This document shows positions 33,931 to 41,715 of a stretch of 64,000 bases of DNA, one piece after another. The position numbers and the translations under genes are program-made. The stretch is from positions 1 through 64,000 of the forward strand of contig CAISFO010000062.1 in NCBI GenBank assembly GCA_903884655.1, read 5' to 3'. Origin of the DNA: an uncultured Holophagaceae bacterium (GTDB lineage Bacteria; Acidobacteriota; Holophagae; Holophagales; Holophagaceae). Numbering within the stretch: position 1 is the first letter of the stretch; every line of letters starts with the position of its first letter. Under the pieces are notes generated by a model. It made no database searches. It saw only the letters and a list, made by a program, of their open reading frames with translations, and was not told the DNA's origin.

Positions 33931-34677
33931 ATGTTCCGTCTCGACGGCAAGATCGCGCTCGTCACTGGTGCCAGCCAGGGCATCGGCGAGGCCATCGCGA
34001 AACAGCTCGCCGCCCAGGGGGCCACCGTGGTCTGCGCGGCCCGCACCTTACGCAAGCTCCAGGAGGTGGCGGATGCCATCACTTCCGAGGGGGGCAAGGC
34101 GGATGTGGTGGTCGCGGACCTCTCCGATGGCGCCTCCGTGCGGGCCGCCGTGGCGACCACCATCGAGCGCCATGGCGCCATCCACATCCTGGTGAACAAC
34201 GCCGGCATCACCCGCGACAAGCTGCTCATCCAGATGAAGGAGGACGACTGGGATGCAGTCATCGACACCAACCTCAAGGGCGCCTGGACGGCCATCCAGG
34301 CCGTGACCAAGCCCATGATGAAGCAGCGCTACGGACGCATCATCAACATCGCCTCCGTGGTGGGCCAGATGGGCAATCCGGGGCAGGCCAACTACGTGGC
34401 CGCCAAGGCAGGTCTCATCGGCCTCACCAAGTCCGTGGCCCGGGAACTGGCCAGCCGCAACGTCACGGCCAACTCCGTCACACCCGGCTACATCGAGACC
34501 GCCATGACTGCGGGACTGCCCGAAGATGTGAAGGCCGAGTTCACCAAACAGATCCCCCTTGGGCGCATGGGCACGGCCGGCGAAATTGCTTCGGCCGTGG
34601 TGTTCCTGGCCAGTGATGAGGCGGGCTACATCACCGGCCAGGTCCTCAGCGTCAACGGCGGCATGCTGATGCCGTGA
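33931..34677 (+). CDS. fabG: 3-oxoacyl-[ACP] reductase
   Basis: This is an NADPH-dependent short-chain dehydrogenase of 248 residues for the reduction step of fatty acid elongation. Motifs are TGASQGIGEAIAKQLA (cofactor binding), NNAGITRDKLLIQM (typical of FabG), catalytic Ser in NIASVVGQMGNPGQ with Tyr/Lys in ANYVAAKAG, and ITGQVLSVNGGMLM at the C-terminus. TTGGAGGT precedes ATG 33931. The gene is far from plsX-fabD but may serve the same pathway. The phosphatase gene begins 7 bases after it. Confidence 0.95.
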   Translation: MFRLDGKIALVTGASQGIGEAIAKQLAAQGATVVCAARTLRKLQEVADAITSEGGKADVVVADLSDGASVRAAVATTIERHGAIHILVNNAGITRDKLLIQMKEDDWDAVIDTNLKGAWTAIQAVTKPMMKQRYGRIINIASVVGQMGNPGQANYVAAKAGLIGLTKSVARELASRNVTANSVTPGYIETAMTAGLPEDVKAEFTKQIPLGRMGTAGEIASAVVFLASDEAGYITGQVLSVNGGMLMP

Positions 34678-34684
34678 ACGGACC

Positions 34685-36616
34685 ATGCTTCGATCGCTGA
34701 AGGCTTTCCTGCAGCGCGGTTGGGCCGCCTTCCGGTTCCGCCGCCACTGGCCCTGGGTGCTGTTCCTGGGCGGGCTCCTGTTGACCGCCAGCAATGGCAG
34801 CGGCTGCCTGGCCGGCGGCCTGCTCTGGCTCGGTGGCTGGGTGCTGTTCTGGCGGGGCTTCCTGTGGATCTGGCGCAAGCTGCTGTTCAAGGTGTCGCGG
34901 CGGCTCTGGGTGATCCTGGCCCTCATGTCCGTGCTGCCGGTGGCGGGCCTCGGAGTGCTGCTGACCGCCACCAGCTGGCTTGGACTCGGGGCCCAGGTGA
35001 GCCGCTCCACCCAACAGACCCTTTCGGCCTGGCAGGAGGCGCTGCGAACGGCCAACCAGGAGCCCTCCGATGCCGGGGCCATCCAGGTGCTCAAGTCCTA
35101 TGGAACGGCCCAGGTGGCCCACACGCCGAAGCTGCCGGAAGGCGTGGCCACTGACTTCCTCGGTCTGGTGGTGGACCTGCGCGATCCGGGGAAGGACGGC
35201 CAGGGTAGGGACCTCTACCTGCGTGCCGTGCGGAAGGAGCCTGCCGGATTCCGGACCTTGACCCTGCCCATCTCCGCCCTGGGCCAGCGCTCCTCGGCGC
35301 AGTCCGGCGGCAGGATCCAGTTCCACATTGCTTCCAAGCGGGACTTGGGCAAGAACCGCGAGGGCACCATCCGGATCGCTGGACGGGATGGCCACACTGC
35401 GGCTGAAGCGCCCATCCTTGCTGGGCAGGAGAACGAGCTGGCCAGTTGGACGGTGGGTCGGCCCCTCGAAGGCCAAGGCCTCTTCATCCCCTTCGACCTG
35501 CCACCCCAGGCTTTCAACCTGGTCGACTGGCAGACGGGCCAACCGCTGGTGCTGACGGCCATCCCCGAGACCAACCTCTATTCTTTGTTCGCTGGCTACA
35601 AGTCCGCCGAGGGCCAGTCCGTGTCCGAGGGTGCTGTCAAGGCCATCGCCGTGGTGGCCGTCATCCTGGTGGGCATCACAGTGAGTCAGGTGGCCGCCAC
35701 CCTCATGGGACTCGTCCTGGCCTGGTCGCTGGGGCGGTCCGTCAACGAACTCCACCGGGGCGTGCTGCGCCTGAGCCAAGGCGATTTTGGCACGCGCATC
35801 CGGCCCCGGGGCCGGGATCAGATCACGCAATTGACGGAGGCCTTCAACGCCATGGCCGGGCGCCTGCAAGTGGCCCAGGCCGAGCGCGAGGAAGCCCTGC
35901 GCATGGAGGAGGAACTGCGGGTCGCCCGCGAAGTCCAGATGCGGCTGCTGCCCGACTTGGAAGCGCTGCGGATGCCCTCGGTGCGGGCCACCATCTTGCC
36001 GGCACGCGAAGTGGCCGGGGACTACTACGATCTGTTCCCCCTGCCCGACGGAAGCCTGGCCTTCCTCATCGCCGACGTGAGCGGCAAGGGCACGAGCGCG
36101 GCCTTCTACGCGGCGGAAACCAAGGGCATGCTCTCGGCCCTGGACAAGCAGGCCCTCGACCCCATCGAAGTGGCCGACCGCCTGAACACCATCTGGTGCC
36201 AGGGCCATGGCCGGCGGCTCTTCCTCACCCTGGCCTATGGCACCTTCCATCCGCGGACCGGCCGGTTCCAATTCGTGCGGGCGGGTCATCCCCCCGCGTT
36301 CCTCCGTCGTGGCGATGGCCGGGTCACGCGCCTGCAGCCCAGGGGGATGGGCGTCGGTCTCAGCGCCAGCCGCTTCCGGGAGGCACTGGAACTCTGCCAA
36401 GGGACGCTGGAGCCTGGCGATAGCCTGGTGTTCTTCACCGACGGCTTGTCCGAGGCCCAGTCCCCCGAAGGCGTCTTCTACGGCGAGGACCGGCTCGAAG
36501 CCCTGCTTGGCGGTCCCGTCGGCACCCTGCAGGAGGCCATTCTCGAGGATGTGGCGACCTTCGTGCAGGGACGTCCCTTTGCCGACGACCTGACCCTGCT
36601 CCTCCTCAGTCGCTGA
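34685..36616 (+). CDS. Membrane-bound HAMP-PP2C (RsbU/SpoIIE-type) phosphatase
   Basis: The 643-residue protein has two N-terminal transmembrane helices (about 25-45 and 73-95), a roughly 220-residue extracytoplasmic region and a third helix (about 322-345). A HAMP domain follows (LGRSVNELHRGVLRLSQGDFGTRI). The C-terminal PP2C/SpoIIE catalytic domain (about 420-640) has metal motifs EVAGDYYDLFPL, IADVSGKGTSAAF, FFTDGLSEAQ and FADDLTLLLL. It probably senses a periplasmic or membrane signal and dephosphorylates a STAS-type protein, possibly the one at 8274-8612. The gene follows fabG by 7 bases and ends 13 bases from the convergent kinase gene. Confidence 0.92.
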   Translation: MLRSLKAFLQRGWAAFRFRRHWPWVLFLGGLLLTASNGSGCLAGGLLWLGGWVLFWRGFLWIWRKLLFKVSRRLWVILALMSVLPVAGLGVLLTATSWLGLGAQVSRSTQQTLSAWQEALRTANQEPSDAGAIQVLKSYGTAQVAHTPKLPEGVATDFLGLVVDLRDPGKDGQGRDLYLRAVRKEPAGFRTLTLPISALGQRSSAQSGGRIQFHIASKRDLGKNREGTIRIAGRDGHTAAEAPILAGQENELASWTVGRPLEGQGLFIPFDLPPQAFNLVDWQTGQPLVLTAIPETNLYSLFAGYKSAEGQSVSEGAVKAIAVVAVILVGITVSQVAATLMGLVLAWSLGRSVNELHRGVLRLSQGDFGTRIRPRGRDQITQLTEAFNAMAGRLQVAQAEREEALRMEEELRVAREVQMRLLPDLEALRMPSVRATILPAREVAGDYYDLFPLPDGSLAFLIADVSGKGTSAAFYAAETKGMLSALDKQALDPIEVADRLNTIWCQGHGRRLFLTLAYGTFHPRTGRFQFVRAGHPPAFLRRGDGRVTRLQPRGMGVGLSASRFREALELCQGTLEPGDSLVFFTDGLSEAQSPEGVFYGEDRLEALLGGPVGTLQEAILEDVATFVQGRPFADDLTLLLLSR

Positions 36617-36629
36617 GCGGTCCCGAGGA

Positions 36630-39416
36630 TCAGCGGGTGGCCTCCCTCAGCTCCCGCAGGATCTCCGGGGCCTGCACCTGTGCCTCGACAATGGCCCTGG
36701 CGAAGAGTGTCCTGGCTTCGGCCGAGTGTCCGTCGACCTGGGCCATCCAGGCACTGGCCCGCAGGAGGTAGGGGGAGCCCTTGGGACCCAGGGCCAGGGC
36801 ACGGTCCAGCTGCTCCCGGGCTGGGCTTCGGCGCCCTTCCCGGGCCAGGCACTCCGCCTCGCCCGCCATGCAGTGGGCCTCCATGAAGCTGTCCTTCAGC
36901 TCCTGGTGGAGGGCGAGGGATTTCCCGTAGAAGTCGCGGGCGGCGCGGAAGTCGAGGGCGCACCGGTGCAGCTCCCCAAGGTTGAAGAAGGCCAGGGCCT
37001 CCATGGGCCGCAGACTGGTCTTGCGGGACTGGTCGAGGAACTGGTGGCCGTACGCCTTCGCCCGGTCCAGGTCGCCCCTGGCCTGGTAGACACTGGCGAG
37101 GCCCATCAAGGTGTAGTTGAGGCCGTCCTGGTCGCCGATGGTTTCCCGCAGCTTCTGGGCCCTCCGGTACAGGAGCTCGGTCCGTTCCGTGCCCCCTTCC
37201 TGGATCAAGGCCAGGTCGCCCAGGTTGTTGGTGATGATGGCTTCTCCCCACCGGTCGCCATACTCCTGGACGGTCCTGAGAGCCGTGAGGTAGTGGTTCT
37301 CCGCGGACTTGAGATCTCCCCGTTCCTTTTCGAGGGCGGCGATGTTGCTGAGCATGCGGGTCGCATCCAGCCTGTCGTCCACGGTCTGGAAGATCGCCAG
37401 CGCCTTCTGGAATTCGACCTCGGCCTCGGCGGGCTTGTGCCGACGTTGGAGGTTCAAGCCGAGCGTGGCATGGACGGCCCCTTCCGAGGCCAGATCGGCC
37501 ATGGCCCGGGCCAGTTCGAGGACCTCCCGCACGGCCTGGTCCGAGGCCTCCCAATGCCCCCGAGCGCCCTGGCGATCGGCGAGCTGCTTGAGGGCATGCA
37601 TCTCGTCGGCGCGGTTCCCCTGGGCCCGGGCGGCCCACCGTGCCCAGTGGAGGACCGGCTCGGGGCTGGTGTCGGCGGTATGGCTCAGGCAGCGGGCGTA
37701 GCCCAGCACCGCCGGCACGAACTCCGGGGCCAGTTCCGCAGCGGTCTGGAAGGCCGGCGCGGCCCCCTTGAAATCCCCGTGGTCCACCAGCTCCGTGGCC
37801 CGGGTGTAGGCATCGAGGGCCTGGGCCGGAAAGTCCGGGAGCCGGGACCCGCGACGGGTGGAGAAGGGATCCACCGCCTTGGCCAGGTCGCTGAACACCT
37901 TGCGCGCCAGGGTGAGGGGAATCACCGATTCTTCGCCAGCATCCCTCGCCTCCCCTGCCTGCCGCACCCGTCCACTGGCGTCGCTCAGCGCATAGGTGAG
38001 CGTGAAGCCTTTGTCCGCGCTTCTGGAGAGGGTTCCGCGCAACACCAGCTGGGCGCCGAGGGCCGAAGTCAACCGGGCCAGTTCAGGGTCGCTCAGAGGG
38101 CCGGTCATGGGCAGCCGGAGCACCTTGCGGGCCTTGGCAAGGGTCTCCTGGTCGATCGGAGCGAGTTTCGGCTGCTCCCGGAACGAGGCCACCAGCATCT
38201 CAGGCAGGAGACTGTGGACCATGGCATCGATCTTCGGGTTGCCGGTCTGGTTGTCGAAGGGCAGGATGGCAAGCCGGGCCGGGCGCTGCCGCACGAGGTC
38301 GACGATGATGCCGCGGCTCAGGAACCAGTTCGCCGCGACCGCCAGCACGAGGGCCCCGGTCAGGGACATGGCCAACCAGCGGAGCTTGCTGTGGGGCCGG
38401 TAGAAGGTGCCGAGGACCGTGGCCACCCGGGCGGCGGTGGGCCGCTTGAAGGGGTGGGGATCCAGCATGGCCTTCAGCAACTCGGCGGTGCCGGAGGGCA
38501 GCCCGCGCACCTTGAGCTCCCGGCGCGAACCTTCCAGGATGGCCCGCATGCGGGATCGTCCTTCACCGGGGAAGGGATGCTCTCCCGCCAGCAGTTCCCA
38601 GGCCAGGATGCCCAGGGAAAACACATCGCTTGAGGGCCCGGCGGCCTGCCCCTGGATCTGTTCGGGTGAGGCATAGCTCGGACTGCCCATGAAGGTGCCC
38701 ACTTCGGTGAGCTGTTCCCGAGTATTGGTACCGGAGGAGGCTTCCCCTGCGGTTCCATCCGACCGGAAGGCGGCCGTGGGCTGGCCACCGGGATCCCGCC
38801 TGCGCTCGGCTTCTTCGAGGGCCAGCAGCAGCGCAAGGTTCGGCACGCCCGCTGGCGTGATGTGCTGTTCACCTGTCCGGGGTTCCACAAGTTTGGCCAG
38901 GCCGAAATCAAGGACCTTCACCGCTGGCCCATGTTCGGCCCTGGTGGTGGCGACCATGATGTTGCCGGGCTTGAGGTCCCGGTGCACAAGCCCCTTGGCA
39001 TGGGCCGCTTCCAGCGCCTGGGCGACGGCCCGGATGATCTGGATCTTCTCCCGGATGGCCAGGTCCGGAGCGACCCGGTCGAGGGTCTGCCCCGCCACCA
39101 GCTCCATGGCGATGAAGGTTCCCGTGGGCCCGTCCACCCAGTCATGCACCTGGCACACGTTGGGGTGGTTGAGCTGGGCCAGGGCCAGGGCCTCCCTCCG
39201 GAACCGCTCCGGTGCGTGCGCGATGCCATCGTCCCCGGTCCTCAGCGCCTTCAGGGCGACATGGCGTTCCAGGGTGGTGTCCCAGGCCTGGTACACCTCG
39301 CCCATGCCGCCGAAGCCCAGCAGCTCCTGAACCTTGAACCGCCCAATCAACACCCCTGGCTCAAGGAGCCGTCGGCCCGGAGGCAGGGCGAGGGCTGGCT
39401 TCGGGTCGTTGGACAT
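36630..39416 (-). CDS. Hanks-type Ser/Thr kinase with TPR repeats
   Basis: The cytoplasmic kinase domain (about 26-325) has the glycine loop LLGFGGMGEVYQAWD, ATP-binding Lys56 in VALKALR, catalytic HRDLKPGNIMV and Mg-binding VLDFGLAK. It has an unusual low-complexity insert between the DFG and activation-loop region (residues about 190-240). A transmembrane helix follows near 345-365 (LRWLAMSLTGALVLAVAA), then a region resembling TolB/FlgO-type modules (RPARLAILPFDNQTGN) and about ten TPR-like helical repeats to the C-terminus. Such proteins sense partners through the repeats. The 928-residue length is common in Acidobacteriota. A leaderless start at 39416 is likely. Confidence 0.93.
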   Translation of the reverse strand: MSNDPKPALALPPGRRLLEPGVLIGRFKVQELLGFGGMGEVYQAWDTTLERHVALKALRTGDDGIAHAPERFRREALALAQLNHPNVCQVHDWVDGPTGTFIAMELVAGQTLDRVAPDLAIREKIQIIRAVAQALEAAHAKGLVHRDLKPGNIMVATTRAEHGPAVKVLDFGLAKLVEPRTGEQHITPAGVPNLALLLALEEAERRRDPGGQPTAAFRSDGTAGEASSGTNTREQLTEVGTFMGSPSYASPEQIQGQAAGPSSDVFSLGILAWELLAGEHPFPGEGRSRMRAILEGSRRELKVRGLPSGTAELLKAMLDPHPFKRPTAARVATVLGTFYRPHSKLRWLAMSLTGALVLAVAANWFLSRGIIVDLVRQRPARLAILPFDNQTGNPKIDAMVHSLLPEMLVASFREQPKLAPIDQETLAKARKVLRLPMTGPLSDPELARLTSALGAQLVLRGTLSRSADKGFTLTYALSDASGRVRQAGEARDAGEESVIPLTLARKVFSDLAKAVDPFSTRRGSRLPDFPAQALDAYTRATELVDHGDFKGAAPAFQTAAELAPEFVPAVLGYARCLSHTADTSPEPVLHWARWAARAQGNRADEMHALKQLADRQGARGHWEASDQAVREVLELARAMADLASEGAVHATLGLNLQRRHKPAEAEVEFQKALAIFQTVDDRLDATRMLSNIAALEKERGDLKSAENHYLTALRTVQEYGDRWGEAIITNNLGDLALIQEGGTERTELLYRRAQKLRETIGDQDGLNYTLMGLASVYQARGDLDRAKAYGHQFLDQSRKTSLRPMEALAFFNLGELHRCALDFRAARDFYGKSLALHQELKDSFMEAHCMAGEAECLAREGRRSPAREQLDRALALGPKGSPYLLRASAWMAQVDGHSAEARTLFARAIVEAQVQAPEILRELREATR

Positions 39417-39423
39417 TCAACAC

Positions 39424-39453
39424 CAGATATTTTTTTTACCTTATCACGGTCAA
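39424..39453 (-). promoter_or_regulatory. Candidate kinase promoter giving a near-leaderless transcript
   Basis: On the minus strand, TTGACC (39453-39448) and TATCTG (39429-39424) are separated by 18 bp that include an 8-base A run. The expected start of transcription falls next to the ATG of the kinase gene (39416), which has no Shine-Dalgarno. Confidence 0.45.
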
Positions 39454-39501
39454 CAGGGCGCGGCCCTGGATCTCACGCGATCCCCTTGACGGGGAACCGG
39501 C

Positions 39502-40818
39502 TCATTCCAGCCGGGCCTTCCGCTCCCCGTCGGCCCAGCGCAGGCGCAGCGCGGCCCCGGTTGGCAGCATGGTGGCCCCGGTCACGGGGTGTCCATCCAG
39601 GTCGGTTGCCAGCACGAAGCCCCGCTGCAGGGGGCCCGTGGGGTCCAGGCCCAGAAGCCGCTCGGCCATCACCGCCAGGCGCTGTTCGCGTCGCTGAAGC
39701 AGGCGGAAGACCGCCGGATGCAAGCGCCGCTGGGCCTCCAGGATCCTGGGCCGGTCCAGTTCTCCCGCGGCCACTGCTCCGGCGCGAGCGAGCCGCTGCC
39801 GGAGCAGGGCCATCCGGGCCGCGGCGCCATCCAGGCTCCGACTGGGGTGGGCCAGGGCCAGCCGCTGGCCCAGGGCTCGCCAGCGGGAGACTGCTGCCGC
39901 CAGTGGGTCCGCGCGGTCGAGCCCGTGGTCCACCAGGAGGTTGAGGGTGGTCTCCAGGCCGCGCAGGCGCCACTGGAGTTTCGCCGTCAAGGCTTCCACG
40001 CGGCGGCGCAAGTCCGCGCCCAGAGCCTGCCGGTCCGGCGTGGCCAGCTCGGCCGCCTGGCTGGGCGTGGCGGCTCGGCGGTCTGCGGCCAGGTCCACCA
40101 GCGTGGTGTCGATCTCGTGTCCGACGCCGGTGACTACGGGGATCCGGCACTCCACCACCGCCCGCACCAGGTCGGGATCGTTGAAGGCCCAGAGATCCTC
40201 CAGGCTGCCGCCGCCTCGCACCAGCAGGAGGGCCTCACAGCCCCAGTGGGGATCCTGAAGCTCCTGGATCGCCATCAGCGTCTCAGGCACGCAGCGCTCG
40301 CCCTGGGCGGCCGCAGGCGCGATGAGCACATCGATCCCAGGGGCCCGGCGATCCATGACCTCCAGCACGTCACGCAGGGCCGCACCGTCGAGGGCCGCCA
40401 CCACGCCCAGTTTCCGGGGAAAACGGGGCAGCGGGCGTCTGGGGCGGTCGAAGAGGCCCTGGGCGCGAAGGTCGGCTTCCAGCTGCCGCAGGCGGGCCTG
40501 GAGGTCGCCCAGGCCCGCCGGTTCGCAATGGGTCACCGCCAGGGTGATCGTACCGCCGGCGACGTAGAGATTCAGGCTGCCCTTGAGGATCACCCGCTGG
40601 CCATCGGCGGGCTGGTGCTGCAGGAAGCGCTGCTGGCTGGCCCACACGGCGCAGGAGAGGGCCGCACCTTCCTCCTTCAGCGTGAAGTACCAGTGCTTGC
40701 CCGAGCCGCGAAAATTCGACACCTCGCCCACCACGCACACGGCCGCAAAGGGGGGCTCCAGGCGCGTCTTGACCTGTTCCAGCAGGCGCTTGACGGAAAG
40801 AGGGGCAGTGTCGGTCAT
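39502..40818 (-). CDS. xseA: Exodeoxyribonuclease VII large subunit
   Basis: XseA forms the catalytic and DNA-binding subunit of exonuclease VII, which degrades single-stranded DNA in mismatch and damage repair. The N-terminal OB fold (about 1-100) includes VCVVGEVSNFRGSGKHWYFTLKE, the central catalytic domain has LLVRGGGSLEDLWAFNDPDLVRAV and VVTGVGHEIDTTLVDLAADRRAATPSQAAEL, and a long coiled coil follows. The 438-residue length is normal. ATGA overlap with the outer-membrane protein gene upstream indicates coupled translation. The small subunit xseB is not in the window. Confidence 0.95.
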   Translation of the reverse strand: MTDTAPLSVKRLLEQVKTRLEPPFAAVCVVGEVSNFRGSGKHWYFTLKEEGAALSCAVWASQQRFLQHQPADGQRVILKGSLNLYVAGGTITLAVTHCEPAGLGDLQARLRQLEADLRAQGLFDRPRRPLPRFPRKLGVVAALDGAALRDVLEVMDRRAPGIDVLIAPAAAQGERCVPETLMAIQELQDPHWGCEALLLVRGGGSLEDLWAFNDPDLVRAVVECRIPVVTGVGHEIDTTLVDLAADRRAATPSQAAELATPDRQALGADLRRRVEALTAKLQWRLRGLETTLNLLVDHGLDRADPLAAAVSRWRALGQRLALAHPSRSLDGAAARMALLRQRLARAGAVAAGELDRPRILEAQRRLHPAVFRLLQRREQRLAVMAERLLGLDPTGPLQRGFVLATDLDGHPVTGATMLPTGAALRLRWADGERKARLE

Positions 40819-41600
40819 GGCTTGCGGAACCGCCCCAGGCCCACCGTGAGCCCCGTGAAGACCGTGTACCGCGCTGCCCCTTGGCTCAGCCCCACATCCA
40901 CACCGGCGTCCAGCACCAGGCGCTTGGACACCTTGTAGGCGACGGCCCAGAGGTTGGAGACGATCGGGCCGTTCGCGGGCGTGGCCTGCAGGCCGTACAC
41001 CTCGCCCGTGATGGACCACTGCTCGCTCAGGTTGCGCGTGACGGAGACGGTGCCTGCGGCCTGACTGATCCGGCCGCCTCCAGAGTTGCCAGTCCGGCCG
41101 ATCCAGGATTCCAGCAGGTTGACATCCACGTGCCAGGGGCCGCTGTCCTTGCTGAAGATGAGGGTGAGGGTATCGATGGGGGCGCCATTGCCCAGGCCCT
41201 GGGCCGAGGGTGCGGTGGGGAAGGTGTGGGCCCATTGGAGGGCCTGGTCCAGTCCGAAGAGACCGTCGTGGAGATAACACCACTGCGCGCCCAGGGCGAA
41301 GTCTCCCATGCCGCTGGCCGAGGGGCCCTCCACAGGCACAAGACGCAGGAGGATCGGGGCCCCGAGGCGGAGTTCCAGATCCTTCACCAGGCCCAGCTTC
41401 AGGAGGGTGGGCGCTGAAAAGGAAGTGCCCGCGTCCCGGAAGGTGCTGCGCTGGAGCCCCCATTCCAGCTCCGCGACCCCAGGCTGGGTGGTCGCGGCCG
41501 GCGTGGCGAACGTGGGGCGGTTGGGGTTCACCTCGATGGGGACTTCCTGCGCCGGCAGGGCGAGGGCCAGCGTGAGGGCAAGGGGCCAAGGGAGCTTCAT
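40815..41600 (-). CDS. Predicted outer-membrane beta-barrel (MetA/phenol-degradation type)
   Basis: There is a signal peptide (MKLPWPLALTLALALPAQ), then alternating hydrophobic/polar strands characteristic of a small outer-membrane barrel. PTFATPAATTQPGVAELEWG at the start of the mature part and LTVGLGRFRKP at the end are typical of proteins annotated as transporters or MetA-pathway-of-phenol-degradation proteins, whose role is unsettled. The 261-residue length fits. GGAGCTTC precedes ATG 41600. It shares a promoter region with the divergent tricorn-like gene and overlaps xseA by four bases, which does not imply a common function. Confidence 0.72.
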   Translation of the reverse strand: MKLPWPLALTLALALPAQEVPIEVNPNRPTFATPAATTQPGVAELEWGLQRSTFRDAGTSFSAPTLLKLGLVKDLELRLGAPILLRLVPVEGPSASGMGDFALGAQWCYLHDGLFGLDQALQWAHTFPTAPSAQGLGNGAPIDTLTLIFSKDSGPWHVDVNLLESWIGRTGNSGGGRISQAAGTVSVTRNLSEQWSITGEVYGLQATPANGPIVSNLWAVAYKVSKRLVLDAGVDVGLSQGAARYTVFTGLTVGLGRFRKP

Positions 41601-41659
41601 GGCCTTCAGGCTAGCGGATCTTCCGACAGAGCTGGCGGGTCGGTGATCGTGATTACCAC

Positions 41660-41687
41660 TTGAGGCCTTCCTACCTCGCATTACAAT
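41660..41687 (+). promoter_or_regulatory. Promoter of the tricorn-like protease gene
   Basis: TTGAGG (41660-41665) and TACAAT (41682-41687) are separated by 16 bp, close to the sigma-70 consensus. The -10 covers an ATG at 41686, so translation cannot begin there and ATG 41716 is the real start. Confidence 0.65.
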
Positions 41688-41715
41688 GCTGATGCATTCC
41701 ACCCGAGGTGTTCCG

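Noticed and set aside
41686..41715. ATG 41686 as start of the tricorn-like gene
   Set aside because: It lies inside the -10 of the promoter. ATG 41716 has a Shine-Dalgarno and a proper signal peptide.
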